From Cellulosilyticum sp. I15G10I2 (lineage in GTDB: Bacteria > Bacillota > Clostridia > Lachnospirales > Cellulosilyticaceae), in NCBI RefSeq assembly GCF_900095725.1, contig NZ_FMMP01000009.1:62001-126000 (forward strand): a DNA stretch of 64,000 nucleotides, read 5' to 3'. Shown here piece after piece: positions 28,801-36,583 of this stretch. How positions within the stretch are numbered: the first letter of the stretch is position 1; each line of letters starts with the position of its first letter. The notes under the pieces were generated by a model. That model was given only the letters and a program-made list of their open reading frames with translations, was not told where the DNA came from and made no database searches. A program made the position numbers and the translations under genes.

Positions 28801-29205
28801 CTTTTTAAATAACCTTGCAATAGTACTAAGCGTATATTTATTTTTTTTAGTGTAGTTTTTAATCTTAATATATCCAGTATTATAATTTTTATATTTGTCA
28901 TGTTTAAAAAAGTCAATAATTTCTTGAACATCTTCTAATATTTCATCTGCGTCTATAATAAAAATCCATTTTCCCGTTGCATAACTAATACTTTTATTTC
29001 GCATATCTGCAAAGTTATTATTCCATAGATGAAAATATACTTTATCAGTGTATTGTTTTGCTATCTCCACTGTGTTATCTTGAGATCCAGTATCTAACAC
29101 CACTAATTCTGAAGAAAGAACATTTAAAATAGGTTTTAGACTTTCAAAACATTTTTCAAGATTGGTAGCCTCATTTTTTACCATCATTACTATACTTAGT
29201 AGCAT
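25861..29205 (-). CDS. Large two-domain family 2 glycosyltransferase with TPR-like middle
   Basis: The 1114-residue protein has a GT2 domain at the N-terminus (MLLSIVMMVKNEATNLEKCF, DTGSQDNT, DADE near residue 85). About 500 residues of helical, TPR-like repeats follow (for example NVYYWFQLSQSYGAHSYINE and CEILYNLAYLYELQEKYVMA). A second, different GT2 domain runs from about residue 775 (ITIVTWAYNVERYIDQCARS, LDNGCTDKT, TLDSDDYLHP). The start at 29205 follows ATAGGAGGATTTAGT. It is the first gene after flagellin, so it is the best candidate for the enzyme that attaches or extends sugar on flagellin, the TPR part probably binding the protein acceptor. That role is inference. Confidence 0.85.
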   Translation of the reverse strand: MLLSIVMMVKNEATNLEKCFESLKPILNVLSSELVVLDTGSQDNTVEIAKQYTDKVYFHLWNNNFADMRNKSISYATGKWIFIIDADEILEDVQEIIDFFKHDKYKNYNTGYIKIKNYTKKNKYTLSTIARLFKKDKDFRYEGAIHEQPVVREPIYFFKSELIHYGYSTEDKVLMERKFKRNVEILKEEIDKHPENVYYWFQLSQSYGAHSYINEGLEAALKAYNIAKKKKINLRNSMYVYIQLALLYYKNKKYKELEDLCTEALAVKEGYLDLYYFLGHAQKNLYKDKEALKNYDIYLEMLPKYNKLPASKDITVTVYSLDIYEYVYGELCQIYTRQENYDKVLHYANKISSMEVLRQSISYFIQACYKLHKYEEIIKYYNEKIKGLSNDIIQVYIENLEKNINLLVSKDKIVFWRFFAYESTDYGLLNKIRINLCNSIMENGLIESIKVLNFNKLSYFYGDIIFYIFKYYNYISDTADNIREDKLQQYFTYLYSQYKEDFISLIKTYICTMSLDVNVKEKRLVKALCHFILMKHTFNKDEYKLIFNQYILSGIEYIREIYNTDVIENEKIAYLKSNEEAFLLYIYHAKQKQDNKSYINYLRKALQVYPDMKKGIELLKKDIAQVKQTQTYYLDEMELYKRQFKQNIQSLIEDGLLQDAKNMVDEYQKIVNDDIDVYSIKGIIAMLEGNMDEAESVLKKGMDIECSNCEILYNLAYLYELQEKYVMAYKYYEKVIKAEDVEVETDARMRKKELEQLDDIIQYKKNIEEGTKNQAAITIVTWAYNVERYIDQCARSVLNQSFTDFEWIILDNGCTDKTSEILNDYVLKDKRIKVFRNQNNSLLFNEPVNTDYLDYINGLESEYMCTLDSDDYLHPDFLKDLYLAAKKYNADIAVGGTEMFYDENSKAHGKRCPPDFYTDDITKVGDVFPQIYGCFRPIWGKLIRVSLSNRSRKDFTSNKIEMLNGADTMLSLYQLQAANSLVAVNKGLHYYRIRKNSHYNSQVNKNRYLDYIKIYYESKSLLKKWNKLNSSNLNFITNVLYYSMKDCIDIAINSISAPIEERIRVITTILSDVNIRKSLNQNNLLIKLLDEAIKALNTIIESHKNESYKNKFNI

Positions 29206-29282
29206 ACTAAATCCTCCTATACATCTTTTTATCTTATAAAAAGCCACGCACTTACACAAAAGCTCATGATTTTTTATAAAAT

Positions 29283-29304
29283 AAAAAGGGGAGTAGAACT
29301 CCCC
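29283..29304 (-). terminator. Terminator after flagellin gene
   Basis: On the minus strand GGGGAG, a 5-nt loop and CTCCCC are followed by TTTTTATTTTAT. The hairpin is 17 nt past the flagellin stop and separates the abundant flagellin message from the glycan island. Confidence 0.9.
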
Positions 29305-29321
29305 CCTCTTTATTTTATATA

Positions 29322-30176
29322 CTATCTTAATAATTGAAGAACTCCTTGTGGAGCTTGGTTTGCTTGAGCAAGCATAGACTGAGCTGCTTGTTGAAGAATA
29401 TTTTGTTTTGTAAACTCCATCATTTCTTTAGCCATATCTACATCTCTAACTCTAGATTCAGCAGCTTGTAAGTTCTCTGATGAATTATCTAAGTTTTTAA
29501 TAGTATGTTCAAGTCTATTTTGGAAAGCACCAAGTTTGGATCTTTCAGCAGATACTGTTTCAATAGCAGTATTAATAGTAGTAATTGCCGCTGTAGCCAC
29601 TGATGCACTTGAGCTAATATCTATAGCAGTTGCTGTTTCATCATCTCCACTAGCTACTGATAAACCAGTCCCAGCAGTCATGTTCTCAATATTAATAACC
29701 ATTTGTTGATCTTCATTTGCACCAACTTGCATACTTAAATCAGTTCCACCACTAGCATATGTTCCATCTAATAGCGTCATTGTATTGAATTCAGTGTTGT
29801 TAGCAATTCTATTGATTTCTTTTGCTAATTGATTAGCCTCATCTTGAATAGCTGTACGGTCATCAGAATTATTTGTATCATTTGATGCTTGTACTGCAAG
29901 TTCTCTCATTCTTTGAAGGATTGCATGAGTTTCAGTCAAAGCACCTTCTGCTGTTTGGATCATTGATATAGCATCTTGAGAGTTTCTAGAAGCTTGGTTC
30001 AGCCCTCTAATTTGTCCTCTCATTTTTTCAGAAATTGAGAGACCAGCTGCGTCATCCCCAGCTCTATTGATTCTAAAACCAGATGATAATTTTTCCATTG
30101 CTTTAGCACCACTATTATTAGTGATTCCTAATTGTCTGTGTGTGTTCATTGCCATTAAGTTGTTATTAATTCTCAT
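29322..30176 (-). CDS. hag: Flagellin
   Basis: The 284-residue protein is a short flagellin: conserved N-terminal helices (MRINNNLMAMNTHRQLGI, LSSGFRINRAGDDAAGLSIS) and C-terminal helices (QNILQQAAQSMLAQANQAPQ, ending VLQLLR). The middle (about 150-200) is only a small Ser/Thr/Ala-rich variable region, without the large surface domains of enteric flagellins. That region offers many Ser/Thr residues for O-glycosylation. It has its own sigma-D promoter, CsrA-type leader and terminator, as expected for a very abundant secreted protein. Confidence 0.98.
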   Translation of the reverse strand: MRINNNLMAMNTHRQLGITNNSGAKAMEKLSSGFRINRAGDDAAGLSISEKMRGQIRGLNQASRNSQDAISMIQTAEGALTETHAILQRMRELAVQASNDTNNSDDRTAIQDEANQLAKEINRIANNTEFNTMTLLDGTYASGGTDLSMQVGANEDQQMVINIENMTAGTGLSVASGDDETATAIDISSSASVATAAITTINTAIETVSAERSKLGAFQNRLEHTIKNLDNSSENLQAAESRVRDVDMAKEMMEFTKQNILQQAAQSMLAQANQAPQGVLQLLR

Positions 30177-30184
30177 AATTTATT

Positions 30185-30215
30185 CCTCCTTGAAATTTTT
30201 GTAGGCATCCATGCC
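30185..30215 (-). promoter_or_regulatory. CsrA-binding leader of flagellin mRNA
   Basis: On the minus strand GGCA-TGGA-TGCC (30215-30204) forms a hairpin with GGA in the loop, the preferred CsrA target. A second GGA lies in the ribosome binding site AAGGAGG (30191-30185). This is the two-site arrangement known for B. subtilis hag, where CsrA blocks translation until FliW titrates it. csrA and fliW are immediately upstream. Confidence 0.85.
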
Positions 30216-30267
30216 TTTATTTTAGATTAAAAAGTTATTTGGCCATTTAACTTTTTTGTTTCACTAT

Positions 30268-30297
30268 ATATATCGGATAAAAACTTGTCTACTTTAG
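30268..30297 (-). promoter_or_regulatory. Sigma-D promoter of flagellin gene
   Basis: CTAAAG (30297-30292), a 15-nt spacer and CCGATATAT (30276-30268) match the sigma-D consensus exactly. The leader that follows is about 85-90 nt and holds an 8-bp AAAAGTTA/TAACTTTT hairpin and the CsrA site. Confidence 0.95.
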
Positions 30298-30334
30298 AGT
30301 AAAATAATAATTATTTTAAGAAATATGTTAGTTT

Positions 30335-30562
30335 TTATGATTTCCATAAGTCTTTGAATTTTGAAAGGGTTTCTTGTTCCATTTTTGTTGCTGCCCTATT
30401 ACTTACCTGGATTTTTTGATAAATTTCTTCTCGATAGATGGTAACTTCTTTGGGAGCTGCGATACCAATTTTCACTTTGTCCCCTTGTATATCCAATATT
30501 TTAATTTCTATATTCCCATCTACAATAATTGCTTCGTCTTTTTTGCGAGTTAGGGTTAACAT
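30335..30562 (-). CDS. csrA: Carbon storage regulator CsrA
   Basis: The 75-residue RNA-binding dimer starts MLTLTRKKDEAIIVDGNIEI and contains KVKIGIAAPKEVTIYREEIY, covering all core strands. It blocks flagellin translation by binding GGA motifs over the ribosome binding site. The C-terminal extension (about 60-75) matches the longer Bacillus-type CsrA, which has the extra surface for FliW. It is 5 nt after fliW and lies just upstream of the flagellin promoter. Confidence 0.97.
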   Translation of the reverse strand: MLTLTRKKDEAIIVDGNIEIKILDIQGDKVKIGIAAPKEVTIYREEIYQKIQVSNRAATKMEQETLSKFKDLWKS

Positions 30563-30567
30563 GGTAT

Positions 30568-31011
30568 TCAGCTCCTCTCCGTTTTAAAGTCAAGTATAGG
30601 ATGTTTAGTCGTATAAGCATCCTCTTCAACAATAACTTGCAACCCAAGTCTTGTTTCTTGATGAATAAGAAGAGGTGCCATCAAGTTAACCGTAGTTTCC
30701 TCTAACGTTTTTCCTACAGTTGTTATAACAAAAATAAAGAAGTCTTCATCTTTTCCTCCACCCAGCTTTTCAAAATATTCTTCTTTAATAGTAGGCGTAT
30801 AGTTAATATTAAACATATAAGGATTTAGAATTACAAAACATACATCCTCTTGCTGCGCACTTTGCAGATATTTAAAAGGACTTTCTATATCTTCATCTTC
30901 TAAAAGAATGTATTCCTTAAGGGTTTCAAAACCCGGAATACCTTCTTTAAAAATAATTTTTTTATTTTCGTTAATTTCTATTTCTCCAAACTGAGCTGTT
31001 TTAAGCAGCAT
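30568..31011 (-). CDS. fliW: Flagellar assembly factor FliW
   Basis: The 147-residue protein has the FliW signature IIFKEGIPGFETLKEYILLE near the start and the late VNLMAPLLIHQETRLGLQVI segment. FliW binds either flagellin or CsrA, so it couples flagellin secretion to flagellin translation. Its order fliW-csrA-hag repeats that of B. subtilis. Repeat copy B occupies the 216-nt gap between it and flgL. Confidence 0.97.
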   Translation of the reverse strand: MLLKTAQFGEIEINENKKIIFKEGIPGFETLKEYILLEDEDIESPFKYLQSAQQEDVCFVILNPYMFNINYTPTIKEEYFEKLGGGKDEDFFIFVITTVGKTLEETTVNLMAPLLIHQETRLGLQVIVEEDAYTTKHPILDFKTERS

Positions 31012-31087
31012 ATACTCTCACCTCTTTATTTTTTTACAATACTCTTTTACATACTCATGTTTTAAACAATTGAATTTACAATACCTA

Positions 31088-31174
31088 GAGAGGGAGGCTG
31101 GGGCGCCTTACAGCTCGACTCGGGTTTGGCTGTGGGTAGGCGGGAGAGATGTAAGGTGTCCCAGCCTCCCTCTC
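31088..31174 (+). repeat. Structured intergenic repeat, copy B
   Basis: Arms at 31088-31112 and 31150-31174 (25 nt each) pair throughout, with two G-U wobbles on the plus strand. The core (31113-31149) reads GCTCGACTCGGG, then G-rich to GGCGGGAGAGA, and is identical to the core of copy C. It lies inside the apparent flgL-fliW unit but its core strand is opposite to the genes. Confidence 0.9.
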
Positions 31175-31227
31175 GAACCATTTATACAAACTACAATCTT
31201 CAAATATAGCAAAAGATAGCAAAAATG

Positions 31228-32358
31228 CTATCTTAAAAAATCTGCCAATGTATTCATAATAACCTTCGATGTTGCCTGAAGTGCTGACTGATAAACAGCA
31301 TATTGTGCATTAAACTGTGTATAAATTTCTTCTAGGTCAACATCTTCTGTTTTTGAAAGCAGCTCTGTAAAGTTAGTTTTATCATCTTCAAGCCTGCTTG
31401 CTGTATATTCAAGTCTTACCATTCTGCTTCCGAGATCAGCAGTCATTTCAGAAAGTTTAGAGAGTTTTTTATCAAAATCACCTATTTTTTCTTGAAATAA
31501 TTGATGTAGATCAATATTAGCGCCTGCCGTACCGTCGATGTATGCATCTAAGTCGTTCTTTATCTTACTCACATCCGTCAATATGCCACTCATTAAACTA
31601 TCCATACCTAGCGTATTAACTGTAATAGTACTGCCTACTCCTATTTCGTATTGAATCCTTTGATCATCTGTCTTACCTAAAACATTGGGATTAATAGTGC
31701 CCTTTGGTAAGATTGTTCCTGCTGGGAGCTCTGTTGCTGCAGGCAAAATCGTCCCTTCCGGAACACTTATATCCGCTCCCAAAGTACCAGCCGGAATTAC
31801 AGTTGCATTTTTTAATGTTATAGGAGATGGAATAATAGTTCCCGCTTTAAGTATAGTCTCACCATTTAGTAGTATACTATCACTAGTGATCACATTTTCT
31901 TTCAAGACTGTGTCCTTGGCTAAAACAATAGGTTCATTTGTTTTATACCCTGAAAACACATGTCTGCCTACATAAGTCGCATTTGCTTCTTGCTGAAGTT
32001 GCTGCCAGAGCTGGTCGATATCGACTTTAATCTTTTCTCTATCCGATGCTTCAAGGGTATCAGTTGATGCCTGTACACACCTCGTTCTAATATCTTTTAT
32101 AATCTCCGTAATGTTACTGAGTGCTTTTTCTGTAACACTCATCCACGAAGTGGCCTCATCTGTATTGCTTTTATATTGCCCAACTTCTAGGACATTTACT
32201 CTTAGTTTAAGCGCTCTTCCTGTTACAATCGGATCATCTGATGGTCTTTGTACTTTTTTGAGTGTACTCATTTGAGTATAAAGCGTATCTAACCTCGCCA
32301 TATTACTATACAAAGAATTCAGCGTGTTATTTCTAACCATGCCATTCGTTACTCTCAT
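31228..32358 (-). CDS. flgL: Flagellar hook-associated protein 3 FlgL, with repetitive insert
   Basis: The 376-residue protein joins hook to filament. The N-terminus (MRVTNGMVRNNTLNSLYSNM, QRPSDDPIVTGRALKL) and C-terminus (YTQFNAQYAVYQSALQATSK) are classical FlgL. Between about residues 144 and 228 lies an 85-residue insert made of short Pro/Gly/Thr repeats (PAGTLGADISVPEGTILPAA, then ELPAGTILPKGT), which looks like a repetitive beta structure exposed on the particle. It follows flgK by 15 nt. Confidence 0.95.
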   Translation of the reverse strand: MRVTNGMVRNNTLNSLYSNMARLDTLYTQMSTLKKVQRPSDDPIVTGRALKLRVNVLEVGQYKSNTDEATSWMSVTEKALSNITEIIKDIRTRCVQASTDTLEASDREKIKVDIDQLWQQLQQEANATYVGRHVFSGYKTNEPIVLAKDTVLKENVITSDSILLNGETILKAGTIIPSPITLKNATVIPAGTLGADISVPEGTILPAATELPAGTILPKGTINPNVLGKTDDQRIQYEIGVGSTITVNTLGMDSLMSGILTDVSKIKNDLDAYIDGTAGANIDLHQLFQEKIGDFDKKLSKLSEMTADLGSRMVRLEYTASRLEDDKTNFTELLSKTEDVDLEEIYTQFNAQYAVYQSALQATSKVIMNTLADFLR

Positions 32359-32373
32359 GCTATCCCTCCTTTA

Positions 32374-34305
32374 TTAAAAACTTCCAAGTCTAAATATTGT
32401 TGTCTCATAGATACCATCTATGGTATTGATAATTTTCGCAGCAGCTTGATAAGCTTGTTGGTACTTGATAAGATTTGCAAATTCTTCATTAGTATCTACC
32501 TGCGATACTGCCAGTCTTTGATTGTTAATATTATTAGTAATAGATGTCTGTGTCTTTTCATACATATTGGCTTCTTGCGTATTAATCCCCAGTTCACTAA
32601 ACATAGAAATCATATAGTCCTTAGGATCGCCTTCTTTAAACATCTTTTTATTATTTTTTTGTGCTGATAATGCTAATAATAGATCATTGCTGCTTGGATT
32701 GGGGTTTGTATCACTTTCTGGATAGTGCACGTAATTTGTTCGAATATTCCCCGCACCCCCAAAGATATCGAAAGATATGGAAAAGTTCGCCGCCGTCATG
32801 GTTTTATAACCATTGGTCAGATCCGGCTTATCTTCTGGTGTACCTGCACTATTACCATCTGTATAAGTAAACAATTGATATTTATGTTGGTATGTATTAA
32901 CATCAGCGGGTGTCGCTATAGGCAGCCTATTCGCATCAAAATACTCAACAGCCCCATTTGCTTGTGTTTTTTTAAATATAATAGTACCTAATGAATTGGT
33001 CAGTTCTACAAATCCATCTTTATCTTTACTATATTCTTCATTCATAGTCTGTGCAAACTGTCTAACATATTGATCCATACGTTTAATATAGTAAGGAATC
33101 CCATTATAGTTTACAGCTGATCCTGTACCGCAGCCATCACGCATATCAATAACACCTTTTAATTCTCCAGACATTTTGCTATCTGACATGCTAAAGGGCA
33201 GTCCATCCTTCCATACCACATCATAAAGACTGTCAATATCTTCATCATTTAATTTTTTCCTAGGAAGATTGATTTGCATATCATTTTCTATAAGTGTATT
33301 GGCTCCTAGCTCAATTTTATAGCCCACAAGGTAGTTCGGCTGGCTCGGATCAAATTCACCGGTTACTGTAATTGATGGATCTAGTTTTTGCAACTTATTA
33401 AGCGTGTCCGTAATCTTATCCTGCAGCGCATTTATCTGTGCAGGCGTGCCTGTCCCTAACAGTTGTAATTCCTTCCACTCGTTTGTATGTTTCACAAGCT
33501 GTGCACTCAGTTCATTGATCTGATCTTCTTTTGCCCCTCTGACTGTTACACCTAACTCTCTTACATGCAAATGATCTACAAGGGTTTGACCTGCAATTTT
33601 AACTGAAAACTGTTTAAACTTTTTGCCATCTATTTCAATCTCAACTTCTTTTGTTTCTACATTAACAAGCTGTGATAATCTATCTACCGCAAGCTCTCTT
33701 GCATCCCTGAACGTATTGGCATCATCACCATATATTTCAGCTTGATAGATTTGACTGTTTAAACTTTGAATTCTACTCCCTAGCAGATTAATTTCATCTA
33801 CCTTAGTTTTAAGTTCAAAGTTTAAATCTCTTTGAAAACCTGAAAGAGAAGCTGACATATTATTAAAATATGTCGTATAGTTAATCATTTGCTGTCTAAA
33901 GGCAGCTTGTCTTTCTTTTTCATCTGGCAGCTTGCTTAAATTATCTATACTATTAAAAAGATCATTAAATATTTTAGTAAAGCCCGTATCGCTTGGTTCT
34001 CCGTAAACTGACTCTATAATAGAGTTTTGTTCAACTTTTATGCGATATTCCCCAAGTTTATCATTTTGTGACCACAACTTAGTATCTAAGTAGGATTCTC
34101 GGATTCTTGTTATATTGGTTGTTGCTACACCAGTGCCCAGCATACCTACACCCATACCACTTAGAGGGATACTTGCATTTTGACCAAGTACTTGTCTGGA
34201 GTAACCTGTCGTTGTAGCATTTGTAATGTTGTTAGAGGTCACTGATAAACCTCTTTGGGCTGCAAAAAGCCCGCTTACTGCTATGTTAAATTCAAAAAAT
34301 GCCAC
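32374..34305 (-). CDS. flgK: Flagellar hook-associated protein 1, second FlgK paralogue
   Basis: The 643-residue protein has the N-terminal FlgK signature (FEFNIAVSGLFAAQRGLSVT, SNNITNATTTGYSRQ) and a C-terminal helix ending in the LIKYQQAYQAAAKIINTIDG segment. It is longer than its neighbour because of a variable middle (about 260-500). Both genes are intact and adjacent (17-nt gap). They may form distinct rings at the hook-filament junction, or one may have diverged to another role. Confidence 0.93.
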   Translation of the reverse strand: MAFFEFNIAVSGLFAAQRGLSVTSNNITNATTTGYSRQVLGQNASIPLSGMGVGMLGTGVATTNITRIRESYLDTKLWSQNDKLGEYRIKVEQNSIIESVYGEPSDTGFTKIFNDLFNSIDNLSKLPDEKERQAAFRQQMINYTTYFNNMSASLSGFQRDLNFELKTKVDEINLLGSRIQSLNSQIYQAEIYGDDANTFRDARELAVDRLSQLVNVETKEVEIEIDGKKFKQFSVKIAGQTLVDHLHVRELGVTVRGAKEDQINELSAQLVKHTNEWKELQLLGTGTPAQINALQDKITDTLNKLQKLDPSITVTGEFDPSQPNYLVGYKIELGANTLIENDMQINLPRKKLNDEDIDSLYDVVWKDGLPFSMSDSKMSGELKGVIDMRDGCGTGSAVNYNGIPYYIKRMDQYVRQFAQTMNEEYSKDKDGFVELTNSLGTIIFKKTQANGAVEYFDANRLPIATPADVNTYQHKYQLFTYTDGNSAGTPEDKPDLTNGYKTMTAANFSISFDIFGGAGNIRTNYVHYPESDTNPNPSSNDLLLALSAQKNNKKMFKEGDPKDYMISMFSELGINTQEANMYEKTQTSITNNINNQRLAVSQVDTNEEFANLIKYQQAYQAAAKIINTIDGIYETTIFRLGSF

Positions 34306-34322
34306 TTATATTCCCTCCTTGC

Positions 34323-36050
34323 CTACATCTTATTGATGATGGTATCCATCATACTGTCGAGCATCGTTATCATACGCGCTGAAGCATTGTATGCATATTG
34401 ATACTTAAGCATACTTGTAAATTCTTCATCTTGAGATACCCCGCCTATTGATTGTCTTTCATTTTCTATATTAACTACTGTCGTTTGTTTTTCTGATACT
34501 TTATTTTTATATCCAGAACCTTCAAGACCAATGTCAGTTACAAACTCTGCATAAAAACCCATAATACTAACCTTTTTAGCATAAGGTCTTGTCGGATCTG
34601 AAACAGTTGACCCTTGAGCATCCTTAGGCCAGTCTCGGTTTGTACTCCAGCCTGCTAAAAATTCAGTTACCTTACTGTTATTACCTTGGTCTAAATACGT
34701 TGGATCTACAGTTCCAAGTCTATTATATCCGCCATTTTCCATAAGGTCTGGATTGATCCTAATATTTCCTGGTACTAAGTATGAATTTATTTTTTTGAGA
34801 TATGCATTATATTCATCAACATAAGTTTTGTATGCAGCTTGATACCCCGGATCTGTAGGATCAGTTGGTTTTGGCGCACCTGTATAGGGATAATCAGCTG
34901 GTGTTTTGATAGGTACAAACATAGGTACACCCTTGAGTCCTTCATGTATCCCTATCCCGTCTCCGTCAAATAATGCATTAGCCATTGTGGTAAGTTCATT
35001 AATCAGTTCATTAAACTTCTTATGTATTTTAGGAACAAAATAACTATTTCCTGGTACATCTACACTATAATTATCATTTAAAGCGATATCAGACCAGCTT
35101 GTACCATATTTTACAATCGCTCCGCTTGCATCTAGCTGATCAGCTCTTACGTATTCATCCCCTCTTATGAGCAGCAATGATTTGAGCTTGCCCGTATCAT
35201 TTTCTTTTGCAGCACTTATTACTTTATTAAAATTATAAACATCTTCTTTTGTATTAGACCATATGGGTTTTACAAAAGGACTATTGTCTACTGTTTGTTT
35301 AAGTTCAAGCAACGTTACAAATTGTTTATCTACAACGGTTCTGCCTTCTGCTTTTAGAACGATACGGCTGTCCGCTTCTTCGTAATAATCTATTTCCATA
35401 AACCCAGAAAGTTCATCTAATAATAAATTTCTTTGATCTCTATAATCATTAGCATTGTCTCCATTTATTTCTGAGAGTGCTATTTTTTCGTTATGCTCAT
35501 AAACACCCCGAATCAATTCATTAATACGATCTACTGATTTTATAACTTCACTATTAAGGTTATCTTGGTAAGTCATAAAAGAATCAGCTATATGGTTCGC
35601 TTTTTTAACAAGTACATTAGCGGCTTGTATAAAAGAAAGTCTTTCTTCTACCCCATCTGGGTTGGTATTAAGCTTTTGAGCTTGAGCCCATAGGTTGCCT
35701 AACATTTTACTGATGCTTTCCCCATAGGGTTCATCAAGTATGGCTTCTATCTCCTGAATACTTGCATTTTGGGCTTGGTAGAAACCTAAAATACCGTTTT
35801 CTGTTCGAAAACGCCTGTCTGCCAGTTCACTTCTTATCTGACGAATTTCAGTAGGCGTTACCCCTAGGCCCACTTGCATTAATCTGCCATTTGATCCGAT
35901 GTTGAGGTAACTGCTCTCGTGCTGAAGTAACTGTTGTCTTATATAGCCTTGTGTATTAACATTAGATATATTATGGCCTGTTACCTGAAGCCCTTTTTGG
36001 GCAGCACTAAGACCTGATACCATTCTTCCTATACTTGCAATAGATGACAT
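34323..36050 (-). CDS. flgK: Flagellar hook-associated protein 1, first FlgK paralogue
   Basis: The 575-residue protein starts IGRMVSGLSAAQKGLQVTGH and has NISNVNTQGYIRQQLLQHES, the FlgK N-terminal signature. The C-terminus has FTSMLKYQYAYNASARMITM, the conserved coiled-coil end. A Pro-rich stretch (GAPKPTDPTDPGYQAAYK) in the middle marks the exposed domain. It precedes the second flgK and follows flgN by 12 nt. The paralogues are divergent, so the duplication is old. Confidence 0.93.
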   Translation of the reverse strand: MSSIASIGRMVSGLSAAQKGLQVTGHNISNVNTQGYIRQQLLQHESSYLNIGSNGRLMQVGLGVTPTEIRQIRSELADRRFRTENGILGFYQAQNASIQEIEAILDEPYGESISKMLGNLWAQAQKLNTNPDGVEERLSFIQAANVLVKKANHIADSFMTYQDNLNSEVIKSVDRINELIRGVYEHNEKIALSEINGDNANDYRDQRNLLLDELSGFMEIDYYEEADSRIVLKAEGRTVVDKQFVTLLELKQTVDNSPFVKPIWSNTKEDVYNFNKVISAAKENDTGKLKSLLLIRGDEYVRADQLDASGAIVKYGTSWSDIALNDNYSVDVPGNSYFVPKIHKKFNELINELTTMANALFDGDGIGIHEGLKGVPMFVPIKTPADYPYTGAPKPTDPTDPGYQAAYKTYVDEYNAYLKKINSYLVPGNIRINPDLMENGGYNRLGTVDPTYLDQGNNSKVTEFLAGWSTNRDWPKDAQGSTVSDPTRPYAKKVSIMGFYAEFVTDIGLEGSGYKNKVSEKQTTVVNIENERQSIGGVSQDEEFTSMLKYQYAYNASARMITMLDSMMDTIINKM

Positions 36051-36062
36051 CCACTTACTCCT

Positions 36063-36575
36063 TTACTGTTTTTTATCAAAAAAGCTCTGCTGTCTCTCGG
36101 TACTTGGATCTTCTCCTGGTTTATTATAACTGCCAACATGGGTATATCCTTTTGTACTGCCAATAGCATTTATGGTGAAATCAACAAGTTCCAACGAATG
36201 ATTAATAAGTACTGTATTTAATTCATTTTGCTTTTTAAGCTGTTGTATTATACTGCTAAGCGCATCTCTTAACGTCAGCAGCTTTTGACTTGTTTCATTT
36301 TCTCTCCCCAGCTTTTCTACTATTTTTGATACACTAAGTGTGTTATAATCCATACCTGTTACGATCGAAATATCCTTTAGCAAAACTTCACGTTTTTTAT
36401 CTAAAAGACTTGTTCTGCCTACAAATTGTTCTTCCGTTGTTACTATCTCCTGTAATAAATCTAAATTTTTATCAACTACAGCGTCTTGCTTATATTTTGC
36501 GAGCGTTAAAAGCCCCTCATAACATTCTTTTTGCTCTTCTAACACTTCTATAAGCTCATATACAATGCCAGCCAT
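36063..36575 (-). CDS. flgN: FlgN family flagellar export chaperone
   Basis: The 170-residue helical protein opens IVYELIEVLEEQKECYEGLL, the FlgN helix 1 pattern, and ends in a disordered tail (SYNKPGEDPSTERQQSFFDK). FlgN chaperones FlgK and FlgL, whose genes follow at once. The order flgM-flgN-flgK matches B. subtilis. Length is usual. Confidence 0.93.
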   Translation of the reverse strand: MAGIVYELIEVLEEQKECYEGLLTLAKYKQDAVVDKNLDLLQEIVTTEEQFVGRTSLLDKKREVLLKDISIVTGMDYNTLSVSKIVEKLGRENETSQKLLTLRDALSSIIQQLKKQNELNTVLINHSLELVDFTINAIGSTKGYTHVGSYNKPGEDPSTERQQSFFDKKQ

Positions 36576-36583
36576 AAATGTTC

